Shown piece after piece: positions 36,873-45,472 of a DNA stretch of 64,000 bases. Location of the stretch: positions 45,860-109,859 of the forward strand of contig CAIKZZ010000009.1 in NCBI GenBank assembly GCA_903832085.1, in the 5' to 3' direction. Numbering within the stretch: the stretch's first letter is position 1; every line of letters starts with the position of its first letter. The notes below the pieces were generated by a model. It had not been told where the DNA came from, made no database searches, and saw nothing but the letters and a program-made list of their open reading frames with translations. The translations under genes were made by a program, and so were the position numbers. Origin of the DNA: an uncultured Pseudomonadota bacterium (GTDB taxonomy: Bacteria > Pseudomonadota > Gammaproteobacteria > Steroidobacterales > Steroidobacteraceae).

Positions 36873-37786
36873 CACGCATCGCGGCACCGGCGTCGGTGGA
36901 CGCCACGCGCGCATTGTTAGCGGGTGAGCACTATCTGGCCGACCGCAACTTGGCGGTAGTGCTTTTTTTGAGTTTAAAACTCGGTCGCCCTTTGTTTTTA
37001 GAAGGGGATGCGGGCGTTGGCAAAACAGAAGTGGCCAATGTATTGAGTCGCGCGCTGGGGCGACGCTTGATTCGGCTGCAATGTTATGAGGGACTCGATG
37101 TCTCCTCGGCTGTGTATGAGTGGAATTATTTACGCCAAGTGCTTGAAGTGCGCTTAGCCGAAGCATCCAACGACACAGACACGCGCGCAGCCCTCACGTC
37201 TGAGGTGTTTGATCCGCGGTTTTTAATCAAGCGTCCCTTACTGCAGGCACTCGAGCCACATGCCGAGGGGCCGCCGGTGCTGTTGATCGATGAGATCGAT
37301 CGAGCGGATGAGCCCTTTGAGGCGTTTTTGCTCGAGATGTTGGCGGATTTTCAGGTGTCCATTCCGGAACTCGGCACGGTACGTGCGCTTGAGCCACCGA
37401 TTGTGATCTTAACCTCCAACCGGACGCGTGAAGTGCACGATGCCTTGAAGCGTCGCTGTTTGTATCACTGGTTGGGGTATCCGGATGCAGCGCGCGAGCT
37501 GGCGATTGTGCGGGCGCGTGCACCTGAAGCGAGTGAGGCTTTAGCACGTGAGATTGTGCGCTTCGTGCAGTTGCTGCGCGAGCGCAAGCTCTTTAAAGCA
37601 CCCGGTATTGCAGAGAGTTTGGAATGGGCGCGTGCGGTGGTGGCGCTCGGCGAGCATGCCTTGTCGGTGACTGTGGTGGATGAGACCTTGGGCGTGCTTT
37701 TGAAGTACGAAGAAGACTTACATGGTGTGCGCAACGAACTGCCGGCGCTCATGACTGCGATGACATCCCAAGGGCTTGGTGCGTGA
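36869..37786 (+). CDS. coxD: MoxR-type AAA+ ATPase (CoxD-like)
   Basis: A 305-residue AAA+ ATPase with Walker A EGDAGVGKTE (about 46-55), Walker B VLLIDEIDRADEPFEAFLLE and the sensor region LTSNRTREVHDALKRRCLYHW. CoxD in Oligotropha is needed for maturation of the metal centre; MoxR proteins work with a VWA partner, here the next gene (4-bp GTGA overlap). Confidence 0.93.
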   Translation: MTRIAAPASVDATRALLAGEHYLADRNLAVVLFLSLKLGRPLFLEGDAGVGKTEVANVLSRALGRRLIRLQCYEGLDVSSAVYEWNYLRQVLEVRLAEASNDTDTRAALTSEVFDPRFLIKRPLLQALEPHAEGPPVLLIDEIDRADEPFEAFLLEMLADFQVSIPELGTVRALEPPIVILTSNRTREVHDALKRRCLYHWLGYPDAARELAIVRARAPEASEALAREIVRFVQLLRERKLFKAPGIAESLEWARAVVALGEHALSVTVVDETLGVLLKYEEDLHGVRNELPALMTAMTSQGLGA

Positions 37787-38943
37787 TAGACACGCTCACA
37801 CCCGCCACGGGTGAGGAAGTGCGTAGCCTAGGTTTGATGACGCTCGCACAGGCATTGCGCGCCGGTGGTGTGCGTTTAGGCACTGATCGCCTGATCAGCG
37901 CCGCCGAGGCGCTGGCGGTGATCAACATCAGCCACCGTGGGGACACCAAAGCGGGGTTGCGTGCCACGTTGATTAATGACCCGGCCGATTTTGAGCTCTT
38001 TGATCAGTTATTTGATGTGCTGTATCCGTCCTCACTGCGGGTGCCACCCGGAGCTGAGTGGGTGATCCCGCAATCCCCTGAATCGCTATCCCCGCCGGCA
38101 CTGCGTCGATTGGCAGAGGCCTTGCGTGCGGCGGGGCCTGTCAACACGCTGACCCGTCCCGATGAGCAGCGCCCCGATGCCCGTGGCACCTTTGCGGCAA
38201 CCGATGTGTTGGTGACCAAAGATTTTGAGCAAATGAGTAGTGCAGAGCTAGATGCGGCGCGGCGCTTGCTCGCGATGCCATCGCGGTCATCGGCGTTGCG
38301 GCGTACGCGGCGTTACGCGCGGGCGACTCACGGATCGAGGCTCGATGTGCGCCACCTCTTGCGCGCGAGTGCCTCGGGACGCGTACAGCCGCTGCACTGG
38401 TTAAGCCCGCGCATGAAACCCCGCGAGTGGGTGTTACTGATGGATATCTCCGGATCGATGGCCGTGTACACGCGGATGTTTTTGCACTTTGCGCACGTGG
38501 TGGCGCGGCGCTTGCGGCCACTCGAGGCTTTTGCGTTCGCAACGCGCTTGACGCGCTTAACGCGGCACTTGCGACCATTGGACCCTGATACCGCACTTAT
38601 GCACAGCGCGCGTGCGGTGAGTGATTGGGATGGGGGTACACGGATCGGTGCGTGCTTGGCTGAGTTTAATACGCTGTGGTCACGACGGGTGTTGGCACGC
38701 GGTGCGGGCGTGATTTTGCTCACCGATGGGCTTGAGCGCGGTGATCCGGCCGAGCTTGATGAGGCAGTGCGGCGCTTAAGCCGCAGTGCGCGTGAGCTGG
38801 TGTGGGTGAATCCACTCGAGCGCAGCGCAAGTTATGCGCCGTTGGCGATGGGAGCGGCCGTGTTAGCTCGGTATGCCACGCGCCATCATTCGGCGCACAA
38901 CGTGCGCTCGCTCATCGACCTTGCCGTGTTGCTCGGTCTGTAA
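37783..38943 (+). CDS. coxE: VWA-domain protein (CoxE-like)
   Basis: A 386-residue CoxE-type protein. The C-terminal half is a von Willebrand A domain with the MIDAS residues in LLMDISGSMAVYTR (about 223-236), and LLTDGLERGDPAEL. It is expected to act with the MoxR ATPase in cofactor insertion into the molybdenum enzyme. The GTG start overlaps the upstream stop. Confidence 0.93.
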   Translation: MIDTLTPATGEEVRSLGLMTLAQALRAGGVRLGTDRLISAAEALAVINISHRGDTKAGLRATLINDPADFELFDQLFDVLYPSSLRVPPGAEWVIPQSPESLSPPALRRLAEALRAAGPVNTLTRPDEQRPDARGTFAATDVLVTKDFEQMSSAELDAARRLLAMPSRSSALRRTRRYARATHGSRLDVRHLLRASASGRVQPLHWLSPRMKPREWVLLMDISGSMAVYTRMFLHFAHVVARRLRPLEAFAFATRLTRLTRHLRPLDPDTALMHSARAVSDWDGGTRIGACLAEFNTLWSRRVLARGAGVILLTDGLERGDPAELDEAVRRLSRSARELVWVNPLERSASYAPLAMGAAVLARYATRHHSAHNVRSLIDLAVLLGL

Positions 38944-38969
38944 GCCGTTCGTCTGACAGCTCCTTGTCC

Positions 38970-39260
38970 TTAAAATTCATAATCAAGGGCCAACACCTTT
39001 GCATCGGCCTTGAGCGCGCTGGCGATGGTTGCGTGATAGGGGTGGGGCCCATAGGCGCTTAAGGCTGCGCGGTCGGTCAGTTCCACGGCAACGGCGTGGG
39101 TATAGCCTTGGGCACGATCGGTAAAATTGGCGCCCACGGACAGCCGTTGGATGCCAGGGACGTTGCCGTGTAGTGAGCGCAGCGCGGCGAGGTGTTCCTC
39201 GATACGGGTTGGCGAAACGCCCTCGTTGAATTGAATCCACACTAGGTGATTGACCGGCAT
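38970..39260 (-). CDS. Dabb-family (stress-responsive A/B barrel) protein
   Basis: A 96-residue Dabb-domain protein: NHLVWIQFNEGVSPTRIEEHL, GANFTDRAQGYTHAV, and YGPHPYHATI. These small dimeric ferredoxin-fold proteins include cyclases and binding proteins of unknown role. The ATG at 39260 has GGAGG upstream; the longer frame to 39479 is not conserved. It converges on coxE and lies back to back with the P450 operon at 39450. Confidence 0.87.
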   Translation of the reverse strand: MPVNHLVWIQFNEGVSPTRIEEHLAALRSLHGNVPGIQRLSVGANFTDRAQGYTHAVAVELTDRAALSAYGPHPYHATIASALKADAKVLALDYEF

Positions 39261-39449
39261 CGGAGCCTCCTTCAGGGGGTCGATTAAGAATTGGTGCAGT
39301 GCACTATTTTTGCCTGCGCACGCGTATTTTTCAACTGGCTTGCTACCATGCCCGTTCGAATGAGTTGCTGCAATTGAGAGTCTAAACGTGTGCGCAGTCG
39401 GTTGCGCATGTATATTCTTCCCACGCATTTGTATACAAGGGCGACAGGC

Positions 39450-40652
39450 ATGAGCACGGTGCACATTACGGGTTATCACGAGGCGAACAAGTCCTTGAGT
39501 CTGCCCGATTTAAAGCAGTCGTTGTATGACGAGGGCGCGGTCCTGATGGATCGGGTGCTGGTCACCTTGCATGGTGAGGAGCATCGCGTGCGACGTTTGC
39601 TCGAAATGCGCATTTTTAAGAAAGATTTTTTTAATTATTACAGCGAGCAGGTGCTGCCGCCGGTGATCAACCAGGCGGTTGCCTATTACCAACGCAAGGG
39701 CAGTGCCGATCTGATGGAATTCGGCCCGCGCGCCATGATCGCGCTCACGGCTGATTTTGCCGGTATCGATCGGCCGCTCGGTACGGACGCAGAAGCTGAC
39801 ACCTTGATTGGTATTTTGAAAGCGCTTGGGCTTGCCGCAACCTTGGGCCAGTTCACGGGGGATCGTGAGCCCATCAAAGAGACAGTGCGCGCGACGTTGC
39901 GGCAATTTGATGAGCAGTTTTTTACCGCCTCGGTCGCGCGTCGGCGCGCACTGATTGCAGGGCTGAAAGACGGGACACACACGGAAGAGCAGTTGCCGCG
40001 CGATATTCTCACCGTGCTACTGCGCAATGAAGATCGCGTGGATTTGCCACGGGACATGATTTTGCGTGAGACAGCATTTTATTTTCTGGCCGGTGCCCAC
40101 ACCTCGGTGCACTCACTGACCCACGCGATGCACGAAATGTTTACGTGGGCTGAACATCATCCGGAGGATCGGGCAAGGCTCAAAACGGACCCTTTGTTTG
40201 TGCAGCGCTGCGTGCACGAGAGCATGCGTTTGCATCCATCAAGTCCCGTGGTGCAGCGTCGCGCGCTGTGCCCGGTGCATCTGCCGTCGGGAGATGATGC
40301 GGCAGTGGATGACACAGTGGTGATTGATTTGTTCAAAGCCAATCGGCAAGTGGCGGTTTTTGGTGAGGATGCTGCTGAATTTAATCCCTATCGGGTGTTG
40401 CCGGCGATACAGCCGCCGTATGGGCTGACCTTTGGTGTGGGGATTCATACCTGTTTAGGTCGCGAGCTCGCGGCCGGTGTCGTACCCAAAGCCGATACGG
40501 ACCCATTGAAGCACCAGTACGGGACGGTGACGTCCTTGGCGCTGGCGTTGATCGCGGCCAATGCGCGCCCCGATCCCAATCGTCCGGCGCGGCGGGAGCC
40601 GAATATCGCGCGCGAAGCCTGGGCGAGCTATCCGATTGTGCTCGGCGCGTAA
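39450..40652 (+). CDS. Cytochrome P450, atypical I-helix
   Basis: A 400-residue P450. The heme loop FGVGIHTCLGRELA and ExxR (HESMRLHPSS) are intact. The I-helix reads FLAGAHTSVHS, so the acidic residue of the usual AGxD/ET motif is His. The N-terminus (SLYDEGAVLMDRVLVTLHG, HRVRRLLEMRIFKKDFF) is close to the P450 at 44213, which also has His at this place. ATG 39450 begins the conserved part; the frame upstream from 39390 is ignored. It heads a rightward catabolic run. Substrate unknown; an epoxide hydrolase-like gene follows. Confidence 0.9.
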   Translation: MSTVHITGYHEANKSLSLPDLKQSLYDEGAVLMDRVLVTLHGEEHRVRRLLEMRIFKKDFFNYYSEQVLPPVINQAVAYYQRKGSADLMEFGPRAMIALTADFAGIDRPLGTDAEADTLIGILKALGLAATLGQFTGDREPIKETVRATLRQFDEQFFTASVARRRALIAGLKDGTHTEEQLPRDILTVLLRNEDRVDLPRDMILRETAFYFLAGAHTSVHSLTHAMHEMFTWAEHHPEDRARLKTDPLFVQRCVHESMRLHPSSPVVQRRALCPVHLPSGDDAAVDDTVVIDLFKANRQVAVFGEDAAEFNPYRVLPAIQPPYGLTFGVGIHTCLGRELAAGVVPKADTDPLKHQYGTVTSLALALIAANARPDPNRPARREPNIAREAWASYPIVLGA

Positions 40653-40670
40653 CAGGCGCGCGGCACCCCT

Positions 40671-41051
40671 TTGACTCCAACGCCCACTGCTGTCGTGCGT
40701 GAGTTTCTTGCCGCGTGGAATGCGAATGACATACCGCGCGTGGTGGCGTGGCTGCATCCGGATGTGGTCTACCACAACATGCCGGTGGCGCCGATGATTG
40801 GCCGTACCGCAGTGGCGCAGTATCTGACGAGCAGGGGTGCGTTTGACTGGGTCGACTGGAAATTGCTTGCCATTGCAGCCGACGGTAACAAAGTGCTGAC
40901 TGAGCGCATTGATGATTTTGGTCGCGGTGGGATTGATATTAGTCTGCCACTGATGGGGATTTTTGAGATCAACGACGGCCTTATTACAGCGTGGCGGGAT
41001 TATTTTGATATGGCCATGTATCAGCGACAGCTGGCAGGGACTCAGGAGTAG
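40671..41051 (+). CDS. Limonene-1,2-epoxide-hydrolase-like protein
   Basis: A 126-residue NTF2-fold protein of the limonene-1,2-epoxide hydrolase family. The catalytic Asp-Arg-Asp set is visible: Arg and Asp in VLTERIDDF (about 84-87) and Asp in AWRDYFD (about 109-112); NMPVAPMIGR fits the pocket. It would hydrolyse an epoxide, possibly one made by the P450 18 bp upstream. The start is TTG at 40671 or GTG at 40695, as no ATG is available. The SDR gene begins 3 bp after the stop. Confidence 0.85.
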   Translation: MTPTPTAVVREFLAAWNANDIPRVVAWLHPDVVYHNMPVAPMIGRTAVAQYLTSRGAFDWVDWKLLAIAADGNKVLTERIDDFGRGGIDISLPLMGIFEINDGLITAWRDYFDMAMYQRQLAGTQE

Positions 41052-41054
41052 CGC

Positions 41055-41846
41055 GTGGATTTGGGGTTAACAGCAAAGGTGGCTTTGGTGACTGCGGCGA
41101 GTCAAGGACTCGGTCGTGCGAGCGCCGATGCGCTTGCCCGCGAGGGCATGCAGGTGGCGATCTGTGCGCGTGATGAGGCGGTCACACGGCGCGTGGCCGA
41201 GGAATTGCACGCGGCGACGGGTGCTCGTGTGGAAGGCTTTGTCTGCGATCTGACAGACAGCGCCGCGATCAGCATCATGGTGGATGCGGTCCTTGCCCGC
41301 TTTGGAACCGTGCATGTGCTGGTGAACAATGCGGGTGGTCCACCGCCGGGGCAGTTTGCGGACGTGAGCGATGCTGACTGGCAACGCGCTTTTGAGCTGA
41401 CCTTAATGAGTCAGGTGCGCATGACGCGCGCGGTGTTGCCCGCGATGCGTGCACAGCGCTGGGGTCGCGTGATCAATTTAAGTTCCTATTCGGTGAAGCA
41501 GCCGATTCCGGACATTGTGCTGTCCAATAGCCTGCGCTTAGGCGGGATCGGTTGGGCGAAGTCCATTGCCTCGTCCTTGGCGGCTGACAATGTCCTGATC
41601 AATACCATCGCCACTGGCTGGACACTCACCGATCGCGTGGCGCAGATGGCGACGTCCCGCGCAGCAGCCGGTGAGCGCGACTCAAGCGCGGTGCTTGCCG
41701 AGATCGCCGCAGGCATTCCACTCAAGCGCTTAGCGCGCCCTGAGGAAATTGCCGATGTGGTGGCATTTTTAGCTTCCGAGCGTGCTAGTTACATCACCGG
41801 CACCGTGATCCCTGTCGATGGCGGCATCATTCAGAGTCCCACATGA
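41055..41846 (+). CDS. Short-chain dehydrogenase/reductase
   Basis: A 263-residue SDR: VTAASQGLGRASA, NNAGGPPPGQF, NLSSYSVKQPI. At the catalytic Tyr position the sequence reads NSLRLGGIGWAKS, so the YxxxK motif is not intact; this fits the FabG-like subgroup in which the active-site Tyr is shifted or lost. GTG start with AGGAG upstream. Its stop overlaps the amidohydrolase start (ATGA). Confidence 0.88.
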   Translation: MDLGLTAKVALVTAASQGLGRASADALAREGMQVAICARDEAVTRRVAEELHAATGARVEGFVCDLTDSAAISIMVDAVLARFGTVHVLVNNAGGPPPGQFADVSDADWQRAFELTLMSQVRMTRAVLPAMRAQRWGRVINLSSYSVKQPIPDIVLSNSLRLGGIGWAKSIASSLAADNVLINTIATGWTLTDRVAQMATSRAAAGERDSSAVLAEIAAGIPLKRLARPEEIADVVAFLASERASYITGTVIPVDGGIIQSPT

Positions 41847-42838
41847 GTAAAACAACGGCACGCAGCATTGATATCCATGCCCATGCGGTCTTGGATGAGA
41901 CCATGGGAGCGGCGGGTGTGCACGGGCCGGAGCTAACGGTGGCGCCCGATGGGCGGCCTTTGTTTCGGGTGGGTGGCTATCAGTTGCACGGGGTGCGTTA
42001 CCGGGGCAGTCCGTTCATGGATGTCGATCGGCGCATTGAGGCCATGGATGTGGCTGGCATTGATTATCAGGTGCTCTCACCAAATCCATTGACCTATTTT
42101 CATTTTATTGATGCGCCATCCGCGATCGCTTTTTGCAAGCGTCACAATGAGGTGCTCGCGGCATTGGTGGCGCGCTATCCGGATCGCTTAGGCGCTTTTG
42201 CGGCCCTGCCCATGCAAGACCCGGTGGCAGCGGCCGAGGAACTCTCTCGCGCCGTGGGTGAGTACGGTTTTTTGGGGCCCTACATCGGCACTGAGTTTGG
42301 GATGCGCCTGGATGATCCACGCTTGAATGTGCTTTACGAGCGCTGTGTGGCCTTGAATGTGCCACTCTTTTTGCATCCAGCACCGGCCGGGATTGATGGG
42401 CCGCAGGCGTTTCCGCCATTGGCGGGCTTTGATTTAGAGCTGCTGATTGGCTTTGCAGCGCAAGAGACGATTGCAGTCGGTACGCTCATTTATGGTGGTG
42501 TGCTGGATCGGTATCCGACACTTGATGTGTGTGTCAGTCACGGTGGTGGTGCGATTGCTTTCTTGCGCGGTCGTTTTGCTGAAGCCGCATTAAAGCGCCC
42601 GTGGGCAGCGGCTGCGCTGCGTGAACCTGGCGCCTTTGAACAGCGCTTGCGGCGCTTGTGGTTTGATAATCATGTGCACGATGCGCGCTCACTCGAGTTG
42701 TTGATTGAGGTGGTGGGGCGTGACCGGTTGGTGCTGGGCACAAATTTTGCGGGTTGGGATCAGCCTGCGGGTGGGCAGCGGCTGGAGGCTCCTGCCTATT
42801 TGGCGGACAACGCACGACGTTTGTTGAGGTTCTCATGA
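41843..42838 (+). CDS. Amidohydrolase (ACMSD-like decarboxylase family)
   Basis: A 331-residue TIM-barrel protein of the amidohydrolase-2 family, akin to 2-amino-3-carboxymuconate semialdehyde decarboxylase. Metal-site residues: DIHAHAV (HxH), PLFLHPAP (His), CVSHGGGAIAFLRGR (His). The last-strand Asp, normally in GTD/GSD, is Asn here (LVLGTNFAGWD), with an Asp four residues on. Members decarboxylate or hydrolyse carboxylated rings or lactones. It is coupled by 4-bp overlaps to the SDR before and the amidohydrolase after it. Confidence 0.88.
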   Translation: MSKTTARSIDIHAHAVLDETMGAAGVHGPELTVAPDGRPLFRVGGYQLHGVRYRGSPFMDVDRRIEAMDVAGIDYQVLSPNPLTYFHFIDAPSAIAFCKRHNEVLAALVARYPDRLGAFAALPMQDPVAAAEELSRAVGEYGFLGPYIGTEFGMRLDDPRLNVLYERCVALNVPLFLHPAPAGIDGPQAFPPLAGFDLELLIGFAAQETIAVGTLIYGGVLDRYPTLDVCVSHGGGAIAFLRGRFAEAALKRPWAAAALREPGAFEQRLRRLWFDNHVHDARSLELLIEVVGRDRLVLGTNFAGWDQPAGGQRLEAPAYLADNARRLLRFS

Positions 42839-44199
42839 CAGCGACACTATTACTCAATGGCACCATCATTGATGGCACGGGCGCGGCCCCACAACAAGGC
42901 TCCGTGCTGCTGCGAGACGAGCGCATTGCAGCTGTGGGCGCTGCGGCAGATTTAGCGGCCGTGCAGGAGCCTTCGCTGGTGCGCATTGACGTTGCCGGTA
43001 AAACTGTGATGCCGGGATTGATCGATGGGCATTGTCATATTAGTTTTGATGAACCGAATTCCAACGACGAGCTTTTCTTTCATCGCCGGAATGGATTAGC
43101 CGCCATTATTGCGGCTGAGAACGTGCAGAAGCTGTTGCGTGCGGGCGTGACCGGTTTTATGGATGCGGATTCGATTTTTGAGATTGGTGTGGATCTGCGC
43201 GATGCGATTGAAGCGGGCATCGTGGCAGGGCCGCGCATGTCCACGGGTGGTTATGCACTCTGGACCAGCGTGGGTGGCACAGCCGGGCGGTTAATTCCTG
43301 ATGAGGGTGTGCGTGGCTACGGCAAGGTGCTTAACAGCACGGCCGAAATCGTGGCTGAAGTACGCCGCCAAATTAAACACGGTGTGGACTGGATCAAAGT
43401 GCATGTGACGGGCGTCGTGCCGCGCCATCCTTTGCGTGGTGAGGTCAAGTCGTGGACCTTCGATGAGTTAAAACTCGTCTGTGACACGGCGCATGAACTC
43501 GGGATTCCAGTGCTTGGCCATTGCCGTGGCGCAAACTCGATTGTTGAGTGCGTGGATGCGGGGATGGATTTAATTTTGCACGCAACACTCATGGATGAGC
43601 GGGCACTCGCCAAAGTGATTGATAAGCAAGTGCCGATCATGCCGGTGTTTACCTTTCAGGCGAATCTTGCTGACTATGGCCAGACCGTGGGCGCGGATCC
43701 CATGATCCGTGAGATGTTCCGCCGCGAGATTGCCGATAGCTGTGCCATGTTGCGCAAGGCATTCGATGCCGGTGTGCCTTTGCTGTGTGGGAGTGAGTCG
43801 GGCTTTTCGATTACGCCCTACGGCGAGTGGCATCACAAAGAATTGGAAGTGTTTGTTCGTGATCTAGGCTTAACGCCCTTGCAAGCAATCCGCTGTGCGA
43901 CGCAACACAATGCGTTTGCTTTGCGCTTGAAGGATCGCACCGGCGTGATTGCGCCTGGCTATTTGGCTGATGTGATTGTAGTGGACGGGGACCCGTCCAA
44001 GGATGTGACTATTTTAGGCGAGCACGAGCGCATTCAGCAGGTGTTTGTGAACGGTCGACAAGTCCCATTGGTGCCAGCGCGCAAACGACGCGACCCGCCG
44101 GGTTGGCGCGTCTCCACCTATGGCGCGCGCTTGAGTCAAGCGGTGGCCATGCGCGAGGCGCCACTCGATAAACCCGTCTTGCCGGAACACGAGATTTAA
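42835..44199 (+). CDS. Metal-dependent amidohydrolase (imidazolonepropionase-like subgroup)
   Basis: A 454-residue amidohydrolase-1 protein: LLLNGTIIDGTGAAPQQGSVL, GLIDGHCHISF (HxH), WIKVHVTG (bridging Lys candidate), LGHCRGANS, ILHATLMDE and LADVIVVDGDPSKD. The SESGFSITPYGEWHHKE region replaces the usual Asp-containing loop. The relatives hydrolyse amides, dipeptides or lactones. ATG 42835 overlaps the upstream stop; the open frame to 42754 is not conserved. Followed after 13 bp by a P450 gene. Confidence 0.88.
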   Translation: MTATLLLNGTIIDGTGAAPQQGSVLLRDERIAAVGAAADLAAVQEPSLVRIDVAGKTVMPGLIDGHCHISFDEPNSNDELFFHRRNGLAAIIAAENVQKLLRAGVTGFMDADSIFEIGVDLRDAIEAGIVAGPRMSTGGYALWTSVGGTAGRLIPDEGVRGYGKVLNSTAEIVAEVRRQIKHGVDWIKVHVTGVVPRHPLRGEVKSWTFDELKLVCDTAHELGIPVLGHCRGANSIVECVDAGMDLILHATLMDERALAKVIDKQVPIMPVFTFQANLADYGQTVGADPMIREMFRREIADSCAMLRKAFDAGVPLLCGSESGFSITPYGEWHHKELEVFVRDLGLTPLQAIRCATQHNAFALRLKDRTGVIAPGYLADVIVVDGDPSKDVTILGEHERIQQVFVNGRQVPLVPARKRRDPPGWRVSTYGARLSQAVAMREAPLDKPVLPEHEI

Positions 44200-44212
44200 G
44201 GCACAGGATCGC

Positions 44213-45412
44213 ATGACGACCATCCGTATTGATCGCATTGATGATGCCCTGGCGGCGTTGCGCGAGCCCAATCTTGCGCAGTCTTTATATGACGAGGGTA
44301 AGGTCATTATGGACAAGGTGCTCTTGACCTTGCATGGCGATGAGCACCGCGTGCGGCGGATGTTGGAGTTTCGGGTGTTTCGGCGCAGTTTTTTTCGGTA
44401 CTACGAGACCGAGGTGTTTCCGCGGGCGCTAGATGATGTATTGACGCCGCTCGTGGCACGGGGTGGGTGTGATTTAGTAGAGTTTGGGCACCGTATCACG
44501 GTGAACCTGACGGCGGATTTTGCGGGCGTTGATCGGCCGCTGCGGTCCGTGGATGAAACCGAAACCCTGTTGCGCTTTGTCAAAACCTTCGGCGATGGTG
44601 CGACCTTAGTGCACTCGACTCGCGATAAAGATGTGGTGCGTGCCGAGGTACGCGCGGCGCTTGCCGATTTTGAGACGCGGTTTTTAAATCCATCGATCGC
44701 ACGGCGCATGGCGCTACTGACCCAATGTAGTCAAGGCACGATTGATGATGCGGCCTTGCCACGTGATGTGTTGACAGTGCTGTTGCAAAACGAGGACAAG
44801 GTGGAGTTGCCGCCCGATGTCCTTTGTCGGGAAATCGCGTTTTATTTGCAAGCAGGCTCGCACAGCACGGCCACTGCCACGGTGCATGCCTTTCATGAGA
44901 TCCATGCTTGGATGCAAAGCAATCCTGAGGATCGGTCGCGCATCATGGATGATCCGCTATTTATGCAGCGCTGTGTGCACGAGAGTTTGCGTTTGCATCC
45001 GGCAAGTCCGGTGTCGTGGCGCAAGCCTCTGTGCCCGGTGACCTTGCGCGGTGGGATTGAGGCGGTGCCGAGTGACCGCGTGGAGATTGATTTATACACG
45101 GCGAATCGGCAGGTCGATGTGTATGGCGAGGACGCGGCACGTTTTAATCCGCATCGCAGTATTCCGGCAGGCCACGAGCCCTTTGGCTTGACCTTTGGGA
45201 CGGGTGTGCACACCTGTCTTGGGCGCGATTTGGATGGTGGTGTGGTGCCGCGCGGGGTGGTGGACCCGTCCGCGCATCAGTACGGGATCATTGCGCTTTT
45301 AATTAAAGCGTTGCTGGCAGCGAACGCACGGCCGACCAGCGCGGATCCGGCGAGTGCGGCCACGCACACGGCGCGGCCGATGTGGGGACGCTATCCGGTG
45401 GTGTTTGGCTAA
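44213..45412 (+). CDS. Cytochrome P450, atypical I-helix (paralogue of 39450)
   Basis: A 399-residue P450 similar along its length to the protein at 39450. The heme loop is FGTGVHTCLGRDLDGG and the ExxR is HESLRLHPASPV. The I-helix is LQAGSHSTATAT: His replaces the acid and Ser the Thr of AGxD/ET-T. The two genes bracket the epoxide-hydrolase-like, SDR and amidohydrolase genes and probably act on related intermediates. No redox partner gene is nearby. Confidence 0.9.
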   Translation: MTTIRIDRIDDALAALREPNLAQSLYDEGKVIMDKVLLTLHGDEHRVRRMLEFRVFRRSFFRYYETEVFPRALDDVLTPLVARGGCDLVEFGHRITVNLTADFAGVDRPLRSVDETETLLRFVKTFGDGATLVHSTRDKDVVRAEVRAALADFETRFLNPSIARRMALLTQCSQGTIDDAALPRDVLTVLLQNEDKVELPPDVLCREIAFYLQAGSHSTATATVHAFHEIHAWMQSNPEDRSRIMDDPLFMQRCVHESLRLHPASPVSWRKPLCPVTLRGGIEAVPSDRVEIDLYTANRQVDVYGEDAARFNPHRSIPAGHEPFGLTFGTGVHTCLGRDLDGGVVPRGVVDPSAHQYGIIALLIKALLAANARPTSADPASAATHTARPMWGRYPVVFG

Positions 45413-45472
45413 GTAGACGGCACGCGACTATTTTGATTTCTGCGCGACGCCAGAATTTTGTTTTACCAATGA

